A DNA stretch of 7,215 nt from DATDOO01 sp035293245 (lineage in GTDB: Bacteria > Pseudomonadota > Gammaproteobacteria > Methylococcales > Methylococcaceae), in contig DATDOO010000160.1 of NCBI GenBank assembly GCA_035293245.1, forward strand, positions 1 through 7,215, in the 5' to 3' direction. The notes under the pieces were generated by a model. That model ran no database searches. It saw only the letters and a list, made by a program, of their open reading frames with translations, and was not told where the DNA came from. Both the position numbers and the translations under genes were made by a program. Positions 1 to 6,072 of this stretch are shown here, one piece after another. Positions within the stretch are counted from its first letter, which is position 1; each line of letters begins with the position of its first letter.

Positions 1-237
1 CGCCAGGCCAACGACAGCATTTACGGTCTCGCAGCGGGCATCTGGACCCGCGACGTGAGTAAGGCCCACGCCCTGGCCGCGCGCCTCAAGGCGGGCACGG
101 TGTGGGTGAACTGCTACAACATCTTCGATTCCGCCCTGCCGTTCGGCGGCTACAAGCAGTCGGGTTGGGGGCGGGAAATGGGCGAGGCGGTGCTGTCCAA
201 CTATTTGCAAACCAAGGCGGTTACGCTCCGTTATTGA
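1..237 (+). CDS. Aldehyde dehydrogenase, C-terminal 78 residues (partial)
   Basis: This is the 3' end of an NAD(P)-dependent aldehyde dehydrogenase; the start lies beyond the left edge. Seen: frame 1 is open from base 1 to a TGA at 235-237. The 78 residues contain the family's C-terminal signature: an N-D-S-I-Y-GL-A-AG-IWTRD stretch (residues 4-18), AGTVWVNCYN (31-40), PFGGYKQSGWGREMG (47-61) and NYLQTKAV (67-74). These match the ALDH1/ALDH2/betaine-aldehyde dehydrogenase branch, in which this part builds the end of the catalytic domain and the oligomerisation strand. The catalytic Cys and Glu lie upstream and cannot be checked. The enzyme oxidises an aldehyde to the carboxylic acid in the cytoplasm; the substrate cannot be deduced from this end. 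The next gene begins 10 bases downstream on the same strand, so the two may be cotranscribed. Family is secure, specific activity is not. Confidence 0.93.
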   Translation, partial: RQANDSIYGLAAGIWTRDVSKAHALAARLKAGTVWVNCYNIFDSALPFGGYKQSGWGREMGEAVLSNYLQTKAVTLRY

Positions 238-247
238 AACCGCCCGC

Positions 248-955
248 ATGTCCAAACTTCCCATTCAGCCGCAGCGCTCCTCGCTGACCGGCAGCGTGCT
301 GCGCGGCGCCTTGTCCCCGCTGTTGCGCTACTGCGCCGACGTGTACCGCCAGGTTTATTTCCGCGTGGTGGAGGCGGTCGGTTATCACAAGCGCGATCTG
401 CTGGCCGGTCGGGTGGAAGCAGCCCGTGACGAATTTTCCGCCGCCAAGGAGCAGTTCCAGAGCGCGCTGGAAAAGTTTTCCGCCCTGACCCATTTCGAAG
501 GCGGGGAGCTGGAAACCCGCTACTACCAGTTGAAAAACGAACTGGATTACAGCCAGACGCGGGCGGATGGGGTGCGCGACCGCATCGAGGCCATCGAGGT
601 GGTCGGCGATGCGCTGTTCGAGGAATGGCGCGCGGAACTGGAGCAATACAGCAATCGCAGTCTCAAGGCCAACAGCCGCCAGCAGATGCGCTTGACCCAG
701 CAGCATTACACCCAGTTGCTCAACGCCATGCGCCGGGTGGAAAGCCGCACCGGCCCGGTGCTGGCCGCCTTCCGGGACCAGGTGCTTTACCTCAAGCACA
801 ACCTCAACGCCCAGGCAATCGCTGCGCTGGAAGACGAACTCCGGTTGGTCAGCCTCAACGTCTCCAACCTCATCCTCTCCATGGACCGCTCCATTCAGGA
901 GGCGGACGTGTTCATGCGCGCGCTGGCCAGGGACAAGCTCCTGCCGGAACGATAA
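248..955 (+). CDS. DUF2959 family coiled-coil protein
   Basis: A 235-residue protein that I recognise as DUF2959, a family of unknown function whose usual members are small periplasmic lipoproteins. Seen: the family's opening block VVEAVGYHKRDLLAGRVEAA (residues 40-59), a long charged helical region (55-115), ALFEEWRAELEQYSNRSLK (122-140) and the highly conserved PVLAAFRDQVLYLKHNLN (170-187), ending in another helix. Almost the whole chain is predicted helix, with heptad-like spacing suggesting coiled coils. The N-terminus is unusual: instead of a short signal peptide ending in a lipobox there are about 35 residues with Arg and Pro and one Cys (C29) preceded by L-L-R-Y, which is not a good lipobox. 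The ATG at 248 has no clear Shine-Dalgarno sequence and lies 10 bases after the aldehyde dehydrogenase stop, suggesting translational coupling. A later GTG at 296 is a possible alternative start. No function can be assigned. Confidence 0.85.
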   Translation: MSKLPIQPQRSSLTGSVLRGALSPLLRYCADVYRQVYFRVVEAVGYHKRDLLAGRVEAARDEFSAAKEQFQSALEKFSALTHFEGGELETRYYQLKNELDYSQTRADGVRDRIEAIEVVGDALFEEWRAELEQYSNRSLKANSRQQMRLTQQHYTQLLNAMRRVESRTGPVLAAFRDQVLYLKHNLNAQAIAALEDELRLVSLNVSNLILSMDRSIQEADVFMRALARDKLLPER

Positions 956-990
956 CTGGAATCAGCCGGAATTCGGCGGTTGAATGGAGT

Positions 991-1018
991 GTTCCCCCCC
1001 TTTGGAAAGGGGGGGAAC
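991..1018. repeat. Perfect C7/G7 hairpin between convergent genes
   Basis: Arms of 13 bases, GTTCCCCCCCTTT (991-1003) and AAAGGGGGGGAAC (1006-1018), are perfect reverse complements around a 2-base GG spacer; in RNA the loop would open to four or more bases. It sits in the 81-base gap between the DUF2959 stop (955) and the rmuC stop (1037), where transcription from both sides meets. It would fold on either strand and could act as a bidirectional terminator or RNA 3'-end stabiliser, but neither side is followed by a T tract, so a canonical intrinsic terminator is not shown. From memory, near-palindromes with C-run, TTTNNAAA core and G-run recur as dispersed repeats in proteobacterial genomes, so it may be one copy of such a family. 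Confidence 0.7.
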
Positions 1019-1036
1019 TGGAGCGGTTTCGCAGAA

Positions 1037-2416
1037 TCACTCCGCCTCGTCCGTCCCCGGCCCGCTCTCCCATTCCGGCGCATTTCCTAACAGCGCCCGG
1101 CTCTCGGCCGCGGGCAACTCCTCCACCTGGGTCAATTTCCGGCTCATGACGCGGGTGCGGCGTTCGGCGTCGTCGATGGTGTTGCGTGCCTCGTCTAGCT
1201 TCTTTTTGGTCTTCTCCAGAATACCGCCGAACTTGCCGAATTCGGTCTTGATCGCGCCCAGCACCTTCCACACCTCGCTGGAGCGCTTTTCGATGGCCAG
1301 GGTGCGGAAGCCCATCTGCAAGCTGTTGAGGAGCGCCGCAAGGGTGGTCGGGCCGGTGACGGTGACGCGGAAGTCGCGCTGCAACTGGTCGGACAGGCCC
1401 GGGCGGCGGATGACCTCGGCGTACAGCCCTTCGATGGGCAGGAACAGCAGGCCGAAATCGGTAGTGTGCGGCGGTTCCAGGTATTTGTCGCGCATGGATT
1501 TGGCTTCCAGCTTGATGCGGGTCTCCAGCGCCTTGCCTGCCTGCTCCAGCGCCGCCAGATCGCCGGTCTCCTGGGCCTCGACCAGGCGCTGGTAATCTTC
1601 CAGGGGGAACTTGGCGTCAATGGGCAGCCAGATTTGCCCCGCGTCCGCGTCGCGCCCGGGCAAGCGGATGGCGAATTCGACGGTCTCCCGGCCGCCGGGC
1701 CGGGTGGCGACGTTGCGCGCGTACTGGTCGGCGGTGAGCATCTGTTCCAGCAACTGCTCCAGTTGCACCTCGCCCCAGGTGCCGCGTACCTTGACGTTGG
1801 TGAGGACCTTCTTCAGGTCGCCCACCCCGGCGGCGAGGGTCTGCATTTCGCCCAGGCCCTTGTGCACGTGCTCCAGCCGCTCGCTGACCAGCTTGAAGGA
1901 TTCGCCCAGGCGCTGCTCCAGGGTGTTGTGCAGCTTCTCGTCCACCGTCTGGCGCATCTGTTCCAGTTTCTGGCTGTTGTCCGTCTGGATGGCCGCGAGC
2001 TTGCCCTCGATGGTCTGGCGCAGGGTTTCCAGGCTCTCCGCGTTGCGCTGGGTCAGGGAGGATAGCTGCTGCCCCAGCTGCTCGCCGAAGCGTTGCAGGC
2101 TGTTGTGCAATTCCTCACGGCCCAGGCGGGCGTCGCCTAGAGCCTGGTTTAGCTTCTCGTCCACCAGGCGGCGAGTCACTTCCAGTTGCGCGTTCAGTTC
2201 CTCGCGGCTTTGCCGCAGATAGTCCCCGGTTTCCCGCCGGTTGCCGGCAATGTCCTCGCGTAGGTTCCGTTCCAGGCGCTCGTCGTCACCCTGCAAGCCG
2301 GCGAAGCGGCTGTGTAACTCGACAATGTGGGACGACAGGCGCAGATGGAAAAGAATTTGCAACAACACCGTCACGGAGGCGAACGCAAGCAGTGCAATGA
2401 GAAAAAGATGCTCCAT
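1037..2416 (-). CDS. rmuC: DNA recombination protein RmuC
   Basis: A 459-residue RmuC protein, near the family's usual length. Seen: an N-terminal hydrophobic helix (about residues 3-24) that should anchor it in the inner membrane; a long Gln/Glu/Leu-rich coiled coil (about 30-195); then the RmuC domain (about 196-430) with GTWGEVQLEQLLE (212-224), LPIDAKFPLEDY (264-275), FLPIEGLYAEV (325-335) and VTGPTTLAALLNSLQMGF (353-370). The domain is thought to have a restriction-endonuclease-like fold; E216, D267 and K269 look like its acidic/Lys active-site set, an inference from the motif pattern. In E. coli, RmuC limits recombination at inverted repeats; the biochemical activity is poorly defined. 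The start overlaps the stop of the upstream FAD oxidoreductase by one base (TGATG), and no strong Shine-Dalgarno is present, so translation is probably coupled. The C-terminal tail (436-459) is acidic and likely disordered. Confidence 0.95.
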   Translation of the reverse strand: MEHLFLIALLAFASVTVLLQILFHLRLSSHIVELHSRFAGLQGDDERLERNLREDIAGNRRETGDYLRQSREELNAQLEVTRRLVDEKLNQALGDARLGREELHNSLQRFGEQLGQQLSSLTQRNAESLETLRQTIEGKLAAIQTDNSQKLEQMRQTVDEKLHNTLEQRLGESFKLVSERLEHVHKGLGEMQTLAAGVGDLKKVLTNVKVRGTWGEVQLEQLLEQMLTADQYARNVATRPGGRETVEFAIRLPGRDADAGQIWLPIDAKFPLEDYQRLVEAQETGDLAALEQAGKALETRIKLEAKSMRDKYLEPPHTTDFGLLFLPIEGLYAEVIRRPGLSDQLQRDFRVTVTGPTTLAALLNSLQMGFRTLAIEKRSSEVWKVLGAIKTEFGKFGGILEKTKKKLDEARNTIDDAERRTRVMSRKLTQVEELPAAESRALLGNAPEWESGPGTDEAE

Positions 2417-3771
2417 CAGGCGAGGAACTGCTCATAGTACTTGGTGGTAAATCGTGGCCGCGCCAGCTTTTCGGGTATCTTCACATCGCCCTGTTGCAAC
2501 CACTGGGTCTGTATGGGGGAGGCGTTTCCGGCCAGCGTGTGAATGGCCAACGTGTTGTATTCCTGGGCGAAGCGCTGCCAAAGCGGATCGGTCGGGTTCG
2601 AGCAGAACGGATCGAAGGAAAACGACACGCCGGGCCCGGCGGAATAGAGTCCGAAAGGCTTCTTTTCCTTCTCAGGGCGGTTTACGAAATAGGTCGCCCA
2701 ACCTTTGGGCGCGAAGCCGGTTGCGTTCTCAAAGGTCTTGGCGAATTGGTAGGATTCGGCGATCACGCGTTCAAGCTGCGCGATGTCGTGTTCGTAATAC
2801 TGGAAGTCGAGACGGCGCTCGTCGGCTGCGGGGCGCCAGTATTCGTTGACGAAATCGTGCCGGGAATAAACAATCCCCTTGGGCTGCGGGACTTCCACGC
2901 CGTCAAATCCGTGCTGGATGGCCAGCCGTTTGGCGATGCGGAATTCTTCGCAAGCAGGCTGCGACGAAGCAGGGGTGGTCGACCCCAGACCAGCGCGGTA
3001 ACGCTGGTCGAAAAAGCCCGCCAGTTGATGCAGAAAGATAATGGCCAGGAGGGTATCGCTCTCTTCCCGCAGCCGCAACAATCCGGCGGCGAGATTCTCC
3101 GGCGAGTCGAACGCCGCGAAAGAGATGTCCGATCGGCACAAGGTCGCGGGGCGCACCTCGACCTGGCATTCGACCACGATGCCGGACAGACCGAACGAGC
3201 ATTTGAACTCGTGAAACGCCGCGCCGTCCTTGCAATCGGACAGGGTTCGCAGAGCGCCCGAATCGTCGACGTAGGTCAGCGCGGTGACATGGGCGGAAAA
3301 ATAACCGGGCGCGTCCAGCGACGACTCTTTGGTGTCGCCGACAGCGACGGAACCTACGGTCGCTTCGCCGATTTCCGCCTGAAACGGTACCTCTACTTTG
3401 TGCGCCTGCAGCCAAAGATTGAGTTTTTTCAGCCGGCAGCCGGCCTGCACCCGCACGACCTGGCGCCCGGTTTCGTCCTGTTCAAGGTTCAGGATTTCAT
3501 CGAGCTTGCGGGTACACAACAGTGTTCCGCCATCGTTGACAATGGTGGACGTTACCGAGAGTAGCGAACCGACCGGGTGTACCGGCGTGGGGAAACGCAC
3601 CGCATCGCACACCACCGCTTGCACGTCAGCGTAACTGACCGGCTCCACATAAACGGCCGGACGGGTGGTGCGGCTCAATCCCCAATTGCGGTACGGGTGG
3701 CATTCGTTCTCGAGGAGACCGTGAAAAGGTCGGGTTTCCTGGCTACTGCCCTGTGGATTCGATCGGTTCAT
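2416..3771 (-). CDS. FAD-binding oxidoreductase, VAO/PCMH fold (sugar-lactone-oxidase-like)
   Basis: A 451-residue flavoprotein of the VAO/PCMH superfamily, most like the aldonolactone oxidase group in layout. Seen: an FAD-binding domain at about residues 33-210 with PAVYVEPVSYADVQAVV (38-54), the nucleotide-binding loop PVHPVGSLLS (63-72), DGGTLLCTRKLDEIL (80-94), VRVQAGCRLKKLNLWL (106-121) and the closing FGLSGIVVECQVEV (193-206). The rest (about 215-451) is a substrate domain ending RPRFTTKYYEQFL (438-450), like the tail of lactone oxidases. Odd points: the GxGHS motif, whose His carries covalent FAD in L-gulonolactone oxidase, reads G68-S-L-L-S72, and the later TGTHG motif reads VGDTKES (144-150). 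The flavin is therefore probably non-covalent and the substrate may differ. The ATG at 3769-3771 is supported by GAGGAG at 3778-3783, six bases upstream. GC content (about 55%) is below that of rmuC. Substrate unknown; no signal peptide seen. Confidence 0.85.
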   Translation of the reverse strand: MNRSNPQGSSQETRPFHGLLENECHPYRNWGLSRTTRPAVYVEPVSYADVQAVVCDAVRFPTPVHPVGSLLSVTSTIVNDGGTLLCTRKLDEILNLEQDETGRQVVRVQAGCRLKKLNLWLQAHKVEVPFQAEIGEATVGSVAVGDTKESSLDAPGYFSAHVTALTYVDDSGALRTLSDCKDGAAFHEFKCSFGLSGIVVECQVEVRPATLCRSDISFAAFDSPENLAAGLLRLREESDTLLAIIFLHQLAGFFDQRYRAGLGSTTPASSQPACEEFRIAKRLAIQHGFDGVEVPQPKGIVYSRHDFVNEYWRPAADERRLDFQYYEHDIAQLERVIAESYQFAKTFENATGFAPKGWATYFVNRPEKEKKPFGLYSAGPGVSFSFDPFCSNPTDPLWQRFAQEYNTLAIHTLAGNASPIQTQWLQQGDVKIPEKLARPRFTTKYYEQFLA

Positions 3772-3804
3772 GGGTTTCTCCTCGGCGTATAGGGCACCGC
3801 TTCG

Positions 3805-4104
3805 CTATCCTACAACGCGGTACCTGCGGATATCCGGATTTGTCGCCAGGAGCGGCGTGGCCTTGGAAAATGCCGCCCGCACGTGCGGCGTCACCAGGTG
3901 GGCATCGATGGCGGAATCGTCCATCCATTCTTCGACAAAAGTGAAATCGCAGGGATCGCTTTTGTTCTGCAGAAGCTGATAATGGATGCAGCCTTTTTCT
4001 TGGCGTGTTTCCGCCATAAGATCCCGCAATATGACTGCGAGTTCCTCAACCTTGGCCGGTTGCGCGGTGATCCTCGCCACGACTCTCACAGATTCGCTTG
4101 CCAT
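3805..4104 (-). CDS. ABM-domain protein (putative quinol monooxygenase, YgiN-like)
   Basis: A 99-residue single-domain protein of the ABM (antibiotic biosynthesis monooxygenase) family, which forms small ferredoxin-like dimers without metal or organic cofactor. Seen: an opening beta strand VRVVARITAQPAKVEEL (residues 6-22), a helix LAVILRDLMAETRQEKGCIHY (22-42, read as two parts), strand QLLQNKSDPCDFTFVEEW (43-60) and DDSAIDAHLVTPHVRAA (62-78). The E-x-G-C-x-x-Y and F-x-x-x-E-x-W-x-(D/S)-x-x-A-x-x-x-H patterns are typical of the family, as is the length. YgiN in E. coli is proposed to act on quinols, but many members have other or unknown substrates. The start is supported by AAGGA at 4112-4116, seven bases upstream and lying inside the end of grxD, whose stop is only three bases away. 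A 33-base gap leads to the FAD oxidoreductase, so it is an internal gene of the run. Confidence 0.87.
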   Translation of the reverse strand: MASESVRVVARITAQPAKVEELAVILRDLMAETRQEKGCIHYQLLQNKSDPCDFTFVEEWMDDSAIDAHLVTPHVRAAFSKATPLLATNPDIRRYRVVG

Positions 4105-4107
4105 CGA

Positions 4108-4461
4108 CTAGTCCTTGCAAATTCGCTTTGGGTTCCCCGCTGCGCCATCCTCCGCGCCGGCTACCAGCATCTGCTGCAACTCCCCGCTCTCATACAGCTC
4201 CATCATGATGTCGCAGCCGCCGACCAGTTCGCCTTCAATGTAAAGCTGCGGGTAGGTGGGCCAGTTGGAGAACTGTTTGAGGCTTTCGCGGATTTCCGGT
4301 TCCTCGAAGATGTTGAGAAAAGCGTACTCGGCGTTGCAGGCGTCGAGGATCTGCACGGCGCGGCCGGAGAAGCCGCACTGGGGGAAATCCGGCGTGCCTT
4401 TCATGTAAAGCATGACGCGGTGCTGGCTAAGCTGCTGGCGGATGCGGTCGAAGATGTCCAT
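4108..4461 (-). CDS. grxD: Monothiol glutaredoxin, CGFS type (Grx4/GrxD)
   Basis: A 117-residue monothiol glutaredoxin, the usual length for the bacterial Grx4 class. These proteins bind a [2Fe-2S] cluster with glutathione, often as a dimer or with a BolA partner, and carry clusters to target proteins in the cytoplasm. Seen: K21 and T23 of the KGTP loop, the diagnostic C29-G-F-S32 motif, the NWPTYPQLYIEGELVGGCDI stretch (residues 66-85) holding the cis-Pro and the glutathione-binding GG-C-D, and the acidic helix that follows. The C-terminal tail after about residue 101 is Ala/Gly-rich and variable. The ATG at 4459-4461 follows AGAGGA at 4468-4473 with six bases of spacing. It opens the four-gene run, with a probable cysS terminator directly upstream, so its own promoter should lie within or just upstream of 4462-4528; none was convincing by eye. 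Confidence 0.96.
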   Translation of the reverse strand: MDIFDRIRQQLSQHRVMLYMKGTPDFPQCGFSGRAVQILDACNAEYAFLNIFEEPEIRESLKQFSNWPTYPQLYIEGELVGGCDIMMELYESGELQQMLVAGAEDGAAGNPKRICKD

Positions 4462-4483
4462 GGGGTGTCCTCTGGGTTCGGAT

Positions 4484-4511
4484 AAAAATTCAGGTCGAAA
4501 TTATTCGACTG
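4484..4511 (-). terminator. Probable intrinsic terminator after cysS
   Basis: Read on the - strand just past the cysS stop, CAGTCGAA (4511-4504) and TTCGACCTG (4499-4491) form an eight-pair stem with one bulged G around a four-base TAAT loop. It is followed by AATTTTTAT (4490-4482), a run of five T. This is the order expected of a Rho-independent terminator and would separate cysS from grxD. The stem has only four G-C pairs, so termination may be partial and some read-through into grxD is plausible. Confidence 0.45.
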
Positions 4512-4528
4512 TCTCGAAAGCGGCTTGT

Positions 4529-5950
4529 TCAACCACGCCGCCAGGTGGTTCCCGCCGCGGCGTCTTCCAGGATGACGCCGGCCTGTTTCAGTTCCTCGCG
4601 GATGCGGTCGGCTTCGGCCCAGTTTTTGGCTTGGCGGGCTGCGTTTCGCGCCTTAATTCGTTGTTCAATCTGTTCCTTGGATAGCTGGACTATTTGTTGG
4701 ATGGATACACTTACCGAATAAACTTCATAGTCTTGGTGTTGTAACCAGTTTTCCGGCTCGTCCTGTAACAGGCCCAACACGCCACTGAGTTCCTTGAGGA
4801 GACCGACGAAGTAGCCCGCATTCTCCATTTCCCCAGCCTGTTTGCAGCGGTTCACTTCGTGGGCCACCTCGAACAAAACCGAGAGCGCTGCCGGGGTGTT
4901 GAAGTCGTCGTCCATTGTTTCCTGGAAACGTTGACGATATTCCGCACCCGCCGTGTCAGATGGAGTGGGCGACACACCGCGCAATGCCCTATAGAGCCGC
5001 CTCAAAGCTGCATGAGCTTCGTCGAGATTCTCGTTGCAGTAATTGAGCGGACTTCGGTAATGGCTGTTGAGAATGAAGAACCGTACAACTTCCGGGTGGT
5101 AACGCCGTAGCACCTCGCGTACCGTAAAGAAATTGCCCAGGGATTTGGACATTTTCTCCTCGTTGACGCGCACGAAGCCGTTGTGCAGCCAGTAGCGGAC
5201 GAAGGGATGGCCGGTGGCGCCTTCCGATTGGGCGATTTCGTTCTCGTGGTGCGGGAACTGCAAGTCCATGCCGCCGCCGTGGATGTCGAAGGTTTCCCCC
5301 AGGCAGCACATGGACATGGCGGAACATTCGATGTGCCAGCCGGGGCGGCCCGGTCCCCAGGGGGACTCCCAGCTCGGCTCGCCGGGCTTGGCGGCTTTCC
5401 AGAGCACGAAGTCCAGCGGGTCGCGCTTGGCGTCGTTCACGTCCACCCGCTCGCCGGCGCGCAGGTCGTCCGGGTGCTTGCCGGACAATTTTCCGTAGCC
5501 GGGGAAGGAGGAGACGGCGTAGTACACGTCGCCGTTGTCGCCCACGTAAGCGTGGCCGCGCTCGATGAGCTTGCCGATGAGGGCGAGCATGTCGGCAACC
5601 GACTGGGTGGCGCGTGGTTCGACGTCCGGCGGCAGCACGCCCAGGGCGGCTTCGTCCTCGTGCATGGCGTCGATGAAGCGCCCGGTCAGGGTTTCGATGG
5701 TTTCGCCGTTCTCGGCGGCGCGCTGGATGATCTTGTCGTCGATGTCGGTGACGTTGCGCACGTAGGTCACTTCAAAACCCCGATGGCGCAGGTAGCGCAC
5801 GATCATGTCGAACACCACCATGACGCGTGCGTGGCCCAGGTGGCAGTAGTCGTACACGGTCATGCCGCAGACGTAGAGTTTGACCTTGCCGGCTTCGAGG
5901 GGAACGAAGACTTCCTTTTGGCGGGTGAGGGTGTTGTGGAGTTTGAGCAT
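4529..5950 (-). CDS. cysS: Cysteinyl-tRNA synthetase
   Basis: Complete class I cysteinyl-tRNA synthetase of 473 residues, slightly longer than the 461 of E. coli. It charges tRNA-Cys with cysteine using ATP in the cytoplasm. Seen: the HIGH-type signature CHLGHAR (residues 36-42); the KMSKS loop E-E-K-M-S-K-S-L-G (264-272); and the zinc site that selects cysteine, C28, C209, H234 and E238, all intact in KLYVCGMTVYDY, GWHIECSAMSM and FPHHENEIAQSEGA. The DALR anticodon-binding helices follow, and the chain ends in the typical GTTWRR-G. The start MLKLHNTLTRQKE matches the family; the Shine-Dalgarno is weak. Odd: by hand count GC falls from about 70% in the N-terminal two thirds to roughly 50-55% below about position 5150, with one 60-base stretch (4681-4740) at about 37%, encoding the variable linker at residues 404-423. 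The gene lies 118 bases after parE, the gap being filled mostly by a repeat. Confidence 0.98.
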   Translation of the reverse strand: MLKLHNTLTRQKEVFVPLEAGKVKLYVCGMTVYDYCHLGHARVMVVFDMIVRYLRHRGFEVTYVRNVTDIDDKIIQRAAENGETIETLTGRFIDAMHEDEAALGVLPPDVEPRATQSVADMLALIGKLIERGHAYVGDNGDVYYAVSSFPGYGKLSGKHPDDLRAGERVDVNDAKRDPLDFVLWKAAKPGEPSWESPWGPGRPGWHIECSAMSMCCLGETFDIHGGGMDLQFPHHENEIAQSEGATGHPFVRYWLHNGFVRVNEEKMSKSLGNFFTVREVLRRYHPEVVRFFILNSHYRSPLNYCNENLDEAHAALRRLYRALRGVSPTPSDTAGAEYRQRFQETMDDDFNTPAALSVLFEVAHEVNRCKQAGEMENAGYFVGLLKELSGVLGLLQDEPENWLQHQDYEVYSVSVSIQQIVQLSKEQIEQRIKARNAARQAKNWAEADRIREELKQAGVILEDAAAGTTWRRG

Positions 5951-5968
5951 GGTTGTTCTTGTTCAGAA

Positions 5969-6072
5969 GTAGGTTGGGTTGCCCTGAGCGTAGCGTAGCG
6001 GAGTCGAAGGGCGTAACCCAACAAACCGACGCCGAGTGCTGGGTTACGCGGAGGACCGCTAACCCAACCTAC
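5969..6072. repeat. Nested inverted-repeat element (MITE/REP-like) between parE and cysS
   Basis: A 104-base element bounded by perfect 12-base inverted termini, GTAGGTTGGGTT (5969-5980) and AACCCAACCTAC (6061-6072). Inside are two further palindromes: GCCCT (5981-5985) with AGGGC (6008-6012), enclosing a GAGCGTAGCGTAGCGGAG core; and GCGTAACCCA (6011-6020) with TGGGTTACGC (6040-6049), ten pairs around a 19-base loop. The TGGGTT unit thus appears four times, in alternating orientation. From memory, both the GTAGGTTGGGTT...AACCCAACCTAC unit and the CCCTGAGCG...CGAAGGG unit recur as dispersed extragenic repeats in many proteobacteria, so this looks like a composite of the two. It has no coding capacity and would need a transposase in trans if mobile. 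No clear target-site duplication is visible. The right terminus overlaps the parE stop codon. Confidence 0.75.

Noticed and set aside
221..799. A 192-codon - strand frame opposite the DUF2959 gene
   Set aside because: The + strand frame has family-specific conserved blocks; the antisense frame has none.
1466..2222. Overlapping + strand open frames opposite the rmuC coiled coil
   Set aside because: Low-complexity Leu/Gln/Ser/Arg translations from the repetitive coiled-coil codons on the other strand; no start context or domain.
2494..3564. A 356-codon open frame on the + strand opposite the FAD oxidoreductase
   Set aside because: Its translation shows no recognisable domain, and the - strand frame carries clear FAD-domain motifs and a good ribosome binding site; GC-rich codon structure explains the open antisense frame.
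5183..5998. A 271-codon + strand frame opposite cysS
   Set aside because: Val/His/Ala-rich antisense shadow of a strongly conserved gene, with no recognisable motif.
5990..6000. Short tandem GCGTA units inside the repeat element as a possible iteron or CRISPR-like array
   Set aside because: Only about two units of five bases, part of a hairpin core; no regular spacers, and no cas or replication gene nearby.
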